A DNA stretch of 64,000 nt from Alnus glutinosa (lineage: Eukaryota; Streptophyta; Magnoliopsida; Fagales; Betulaceae), in contig NC_084886.1 of the NCBI RefSeq assembly GCF_958979055.1, positions 50,241,654 to 50,305,653 on the forward strand, in the 5' to 3' direction. A program made the translations under genes and the position numbers. The notes under the pieces are model-generated. The model was not told the origin of the DNA and made no database searches. It saw nothing but the letters and a program-made list of their open reading frames with translations. Positions 60,081-64,000 of the stretch are shown here, piece after piece (position 1 is the stretch's first letter; each line of letters opens with the position of its first letter).

Positions 60081-61012
60081 CCATTACGCTGCATGGACCC
60101 TGATTACCTAAAAAAGGTAAAATAATAATAAAAAAATCCCTAAAGAATATTCAACGTACAAATCTACGAATTAAGTAATACACAAATTTTATTATTTTCA
60201 ACATCAAATATAATCAGCAACTTAATTAACTCTGCATGGCCCCTAGTTGCTTAAAAGTCTAAAAGAATAATTATAATATTAAGAAATATTCAACGTACAA
60301 GAAAGGTGTGAATCAGGTATGAGGGCCCGTTTAGTAATCTCCCTTCTCTCCACTTTTCTTGTGGAAGAATTTTTTTTTTTTTGAGTTCGAATAAAAAATA
60401 ATTGATGTGATATAAAGTATAAAAAATTTATATAAAAATGTAGAAGAAATTTTGTATTGTAATGAATTTTTTTATTTAAATAATAATAAAAAGTTGTTGA
60501 TGCAATAAAAAAAAAAAAATTAAGAATGTTTTGAATTGATATTTGTTGAGAAAAGTAAAAATAAGGAGTTGGGGGAAGAGGAGGGGAGGGGGTTATTAAA
60601 AAGCTAATCAATGGACCCCGCACCTTTGGTCAAGACAATTGAATAATTTGCCCACATGCCCTACTTTTCAATAAACCACCCCTCATGAGTTGGTCCATAG
60701 TCACTAGTCATACATTCACAGCCAAGCAAAAAGGACCAAAATCTCCTTCTCTCGCTCTCTCTCTCTCTTCTCTGCTGCTTTTTGACCCATTAAACTCACC
60801 GGATCGAGCCGGCATCGAAAGCCTCCTACCCCATTAAAACCACCCCCATTTCTCATGCTCTAATTTTCATTCTCCAACACCCACCTACCTTTTTGCCTCC
60901 CTTTTCTTTCTCTCATCTCATCCAAATTCATATATACCCAAAAGAAATCTTTCTACTTTTGCATCCAATCCTTAACCCACAGCTCACACTGGGGTTCAAA
61001 GTTTTCTCAAAC
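60081..61012. promoter_or_regulatory. Upstream region of BCS1-like gene
   Basis: AT-rich to about 60590, then a less AT-rich promoter and a CT-rich 5' UTR (CTCTCGCTCTCTCTCTCTC at 60750-60768). The motif TCAACGTACAA occurs at 60150 and 60290, each within a similar stretch. The open frame continues upstream of the chosen ATG to 60893, but without another ATG. Confidence 0.5.
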
Positions 61013-62458
61013 ATGTTTTTGATTTTCTTCTTCGCTATCGTCTCTCTTCTTATAATCCTTAGGCTATTGTCAAAGACATCCATAATTCACATTTTCTTGA
61101 TATGGTGGCGATCTTTTGGAGACCGGTTTCACGTGTACCAGACCTACAAAATCCCACAGTACAACGAGAACTGCCAAGAAAACCAGCTCTACCGCAAGGT
61201 TTCCAGCTATCTAAACTCATTGGCCTCCCTGGACGACTCAGATCTCAAGAACCTGAACCTCCTCTCCGGTACCAAGCCCAACGAAATCTTTCTCCACTGC
61301 GACGCTAACCAAACCGTCTACGACACGTTTTTAAGCGCCAAAGTATCGTGGACGAACGAATTAGAGAGAGATGGCAGTAGAAGTAGATCGTATGTACTAA
61401 AGATACGGAAAAACGACAAGCGTAGAGTTCTGCGGCAGTACCTGCAGCACATTCTCACGGTCACGGACGAGATTGAGCAGCGAAAGAACGAGATCAGGCT
61501 GTACATGAATTTGGAGGCAGAGAATGGACGGTGGAGATCGATTCCGTTCACTCACCCGGCCAGCTTCGACACGGTGGTAATGGACGCCGATTTGAAGAAC
61601 AAGGTCCGCTCCGATCTCGACCAGTTCCTCAAGTCCAAGCAGTACTACCACCGGTTAGGCCGTGTTTGGAAACGGACCTATCTCCTGTACGGCGCGTCCG
61701 GTACCGGAAAAACCAGCTTCATCGCGGCGATGGCGAGGCTCTTGAGCTACGACGTCTACGATATCGACATGTCCAAGGTCTTGGACGACTCCGATTTGAA
61801 GACACTGTTGTTGCAGACCACTTCTAAGTCGTTGATCGTGATCGAGGATCTTGATCGGATTTTGGCTGACAAATCGACGGCTGTGAGCCTGTCGGGGATG
61901 TTGAATTTTATGGACGGGATCGTATCGTGCTGCGGCGAGGAGCGCGTGATGGTGTTCACGATGAACGGCAAGGATCAGGTTGATCAAGCGGTGATGAGGC
62001 CCGGGAGGATCGACGTTCACGTAGAGTTCCCCGCATGTGATTTCTCTGCGTTCAAGAGCTTGGCGAGCAGTTACTTGGGGGTCAAAGATCACAAGCTGTT
62101 CCCTCAAGTGGAGGAGATATTTCACACCGGGGCGAGTCTGAGCCACGCCGAGATCGGCGAGATCATGATCTCGAACCGGGGTTCGCCGAGTCGGGCCCTG
62201 AAATCGGTCATCTCGGCTCTGCAAACCAACGCTGATGCGAGGGCAGTGAGCAAAGCAGGGCCGAGATTGAGTGGGAACGGGTCGGGTCGGACCGCGGACG
62301 AGACGAGTGAACCCGCGAGCGTGTTTTGCCGGGAGAGTGTTCACACGGTGAGGGAATTTCGGAAATTGTACGGGCTTTTGAAGATGGGGAGTAGAAGGAA
62401 AGACGACTCGGTGGATTTGAGTTCGGCAGAGAAGGAAGGCTCACGACACGACGTTTAA
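61013..62458 (+). CDS. BCS1-like AAA-ATPase (At2g46620 type)
   Basis: Member of the plant membrane AAA-ATPase group related to mitochondrial BCS1, many of which respond to stress; its substrate is not known. A single exon of 481 residues, usual for this group. The start at 61013 is the first ATG in frame and gives a membrane helix straight away (residues 2-20, FLIFFFAIVSLLIILRLLS). A BCS1-N/AAA-associated region follows (about 25-190; WWRSFGDRFHVYQ, QNQLYRKVSSYLNSL in part), then the AAA domain with Walker A GASGTGKT (227-234), Walker B LIVIEDLD (274-281) and the arginine-finger area VMRPGRIDVHVEF. The GC content is much higher than in the flanks and than in the other genes here. The C-terminus is charged and Ser-rich. 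No organelle signal can be proven. Confidence 0.93.
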   Translation: MFLIFFFAIVSLLIILRLLSKTSIIHIFLIWWRSFGDRFHVYQTYKIPQYNENCQENQLYRKVSSYLNSLASLDDSDLKNLNLLSGTKPNEIFLHCDANQTVYDTFLSAKVSWTNELERDGSRSRSYVLKIRKNDKRRVLRQYLQHILTVTDEIEQRKNEIRLYMNLEAENGRWRSIPFTHPASFDTVVMDADLKNKVRSDLDQFLKSKQYYHRLGRVWKRTYLLYGASGTGKTSFIAAMARLLSYDVYDIDMSKVLDDSDLKTLLLQTTSKSLIVIEDLDRILADKSTAVSLSGMLNFMDGIVSCCGEERVMVFTMNGKDQVDQAVMRPGRIDVHVEFPACDFSAFKSLASSYLGVKDHKLFPQVEEIFHTGASLSHAEIGEIMISNRGSPSRALKSVISALQTNADARAVSKAGPRLSGNGSGRTADETSEPASVFCRESVHTVREFRKLYGLLKMGSRRKDDSVDLSSAEKEGSRHDV

Positions 62459-63530
62459 TCCCACCTTTTCTCCTTTGTACGACTGACGTTTAAGCCCCAC
62501 TTTTTTTTTTTTTGAAGATGTTTAAGCCCCACTTATGTGAAAGCCTGAAAGGGATTACCTTCATGATGATGACGATGTAAAATTTAAAGGAATTTTTTTT
62601 TTTTTTTTATGAATAGATGTAAAATTTGAAGTCACATCACAATGTCCTAGGTTTTTAATTGTATACAATTAGTTCAAAAGTGTACCAAGGTATGCTTTGC
62701 GATACAATTTGTTTATTATTGAAACCCTTGTACCTCCCAATTGCCCAAAATATTTCTAACCAAAAGCTTTGGATTTTTTTTAATAAAAAAAAAACGTTTA
62801 TTTGACTGCAAAATTATGATAAAAATAAAAACATTTTGTACATAATTTAGCAAAATTTGTTAATTCAGATGAGAATCCCTTAAAATTAAAATGTTTGAAT
62901 TTTATTAAAATTTGAACAGTCTAAGAGTAAGGATCCAATCCGGCTAATTCTAGCCTCATCATTTTGAGCATTTTCATATGCTCTCCTTCCTTTTTGGGAC
63001 TAATGCAGATTAGTGACTTCAAATCCTCAAGTTTTATTTTCATTCCCACTTCAATTTTATTTGCTCCATAAAAAGTAAATTAGACTGCAAGGCTTTTGCT
63101 TTATTATTACATTATAGTTTATTCCCTAAGCATAAGCAGTAATGGTTCTAGCTCGACTAGCCTAAGCTAGATTAAATACAATTATTGATCAATTATAGTC
63201 TTTATATTTGGCTGCTTAAATCCTGCTAACTAGTGCATTAATGTGAACCTGATTGAACTGATTTATTGTGACAACCATCTTATTTCTAAACTAGATTTAA
63301 TACCATTATAAATGAGTTATATTCTTTATGTTGGGTGACTTTTTTTTTTTTTTTTGGAAAGGATTATGTTGGGTGACTTAAATCTTCTAGAATTATAGTA
63401 GAATTTCTTAAATCCCAACAATTGACTTTCAATTAAATAGTTAATTTATTTTTCACACAACATTTTTACTAACGCAATATTTATCATTTTAGTACTTACC
63501 ATATTTTACAACATTTTGAAAATTATGAGG
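62459..63530. other. AT-rich 3' flank, nothing recognised
   Basis: 3' UTR of the BCS1-like gene and AT-rich DNA. The words TTATGTTGGGTGACTT occur at 63328 and 63365, separated by a T run, so a small duplication or insertion lies there. No gene. Confidence 0.4.
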
Positions 63531-63790
63531 TTTTTTTTTTTTTTTTGAAGGAATTTTGTAATTTTATTAAAATGCTGACGAAAATAGCTCAGAACTTACA
63601 AGTCCCGACAGGCATGTCGGGTGAGACTCAAACCACACTTTGATTTGCTCAGAAGAAACAACAAACTTTGCAAGAGTGTGTGCCACTATATTATCTTTAC
63701 GCCTGATATGACTTAAAATCCCATAATCGAAACCCTTTGAGAATATTTCTAGCATCCATAATAAGACATTCATGCTTTGCCTTCCGAATT
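63531..63790 (-). mobile_element. LINE 3' end, 5'-truncated
   Basis: On the minus strand (63773-63567) the frame reads LSHIRRKDNIVAHTLAKF and ESHPTCLSGLVSSE, the C-terminal end of the RNase H-like domain of plant L1 elements (HxRRxxNxVAHxLAK pattern). A poly-A tail appears as T at 63532-63547. The flanks AATTATGAGG (63523) and AATTATGAAGG (63787) look like a target duplication. Only the last 260 bases are present, the result of heavy 5' truncation. Confidence 0.85.
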
Positions 63791-63879
63791 ATGAAGGTTG
63801 ATTTAACAAAATTTCAACTATTAATATAAAATAAATGAAATGAAAAAAAATAAAAAAATTATAGATCATGAAATGGAAA

Positions 63880-64000
63880 TGGAGACGATTGGCGGATCCG
63901 AACAAGGATCCCGATCCGTTCGGGTTTGGGTTGGTCAACCCAACTCCAATTTAAAGACCTTCAACCGCAGGTCGGGCCTACATATCAAAACATCAAGTCG
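63880..64000. other. Possible dispersed repeat cut by window edge
   Basis: GC-richer passage with GGATCCGAACAAGGATCCCGATCC and CGGGTTTGGGTTGGTCAACCC-like words, a composition common in plant non-autonomous DNA elements. Its right end is outside the window, so no class is given. Confidence 0.3.

Noticed and set aside
61655-62344. 229-codon minus-strand ORF inside the BCS1-like gene
   Set aside because: Shadow of a GC-rich intronless gene on the other strand; the plus frame has all AAA motifs.

Overview
The window is plant nuclear DNA. Genes have many introns with GT-AG borders, the space between genes is AT-rich and full of MITEs, LINE fragments, a SINE and a solo LTR, and the proteins are typical of flowering plants (YSL transporter, tail-anchored cytochrome b5, BCS1-type AAA-ATPase). 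Codon and intron style suggest a eudicot, probably a woody one; the species cannot be named from this sequence.

Layout. 0-2 kb: simple repeats and the 3' part of a dead LINE. 2.3-6.7 kb: two tandem 6-phosphogluconolactonase genes on the + strand. Copy 2 has a transit-peptide-like N-terminus and a C-terminal SKL; copy 1 has lost both. 9.8-28.2 kb: a large direct duplication (about 7.8 and 10.5 kb) in which each unit carries one TBC-domain Rab GTPase-activating protein gene. Unit 2 is longer mainly because a LINE, with a Mutator-like MITE inside it, and other DNA entered after the duplication. 30-32 kb: cytochrome b5 gene (- strand). 33.1-35.1 kb: a long-TIR element split by a 946-bp solo LTR with a 5-bp target-site duplication. 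36.5-37.5 kb: a hAT-like non-autonomous element carrying what looks like a captured exon of the signal-recognition-particle gene SRP9. 42.9-45.9 kb: YSL3-type metal-nicotianamine transporter (- strand). 50.8-55.1 kb: MSP1/ATAD1-type outer-membrane AAA-ATPase (+). 61.0-62.5 kb: intronless BCS1-like AAA-ATPase (+). The rest is AT-rich DNA with several MITEs and one SINE.

The order PGL - RabGAP - cytochrome b5 - YSL - MSP1 matches, from memory, two duplicated Arabidopsis chromosome 5 segments (At5g53540-At5g53570 and At5g24380-At5g24400), so this is an old conserved block rather than a functional cluster. The proteins act in different places: oxidative pentose phosphate pathway, Rab-controlled membrane traffic, ER electron transfer, iron/copper-nicotianamine transport, and membrane-protein quality control.

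The most interesting observation is upstream of both RabGAP genes. A GC-rich ORF of 53/54 codons encodes a single transmembrane helix, and its last codons form a consensus splice donor in exactly the phase needed to join RabGAP exon 2. It may be an alternative first exon giving a membrane-anchored RabGAP, or an upstream ORF for a membrane microprotein.
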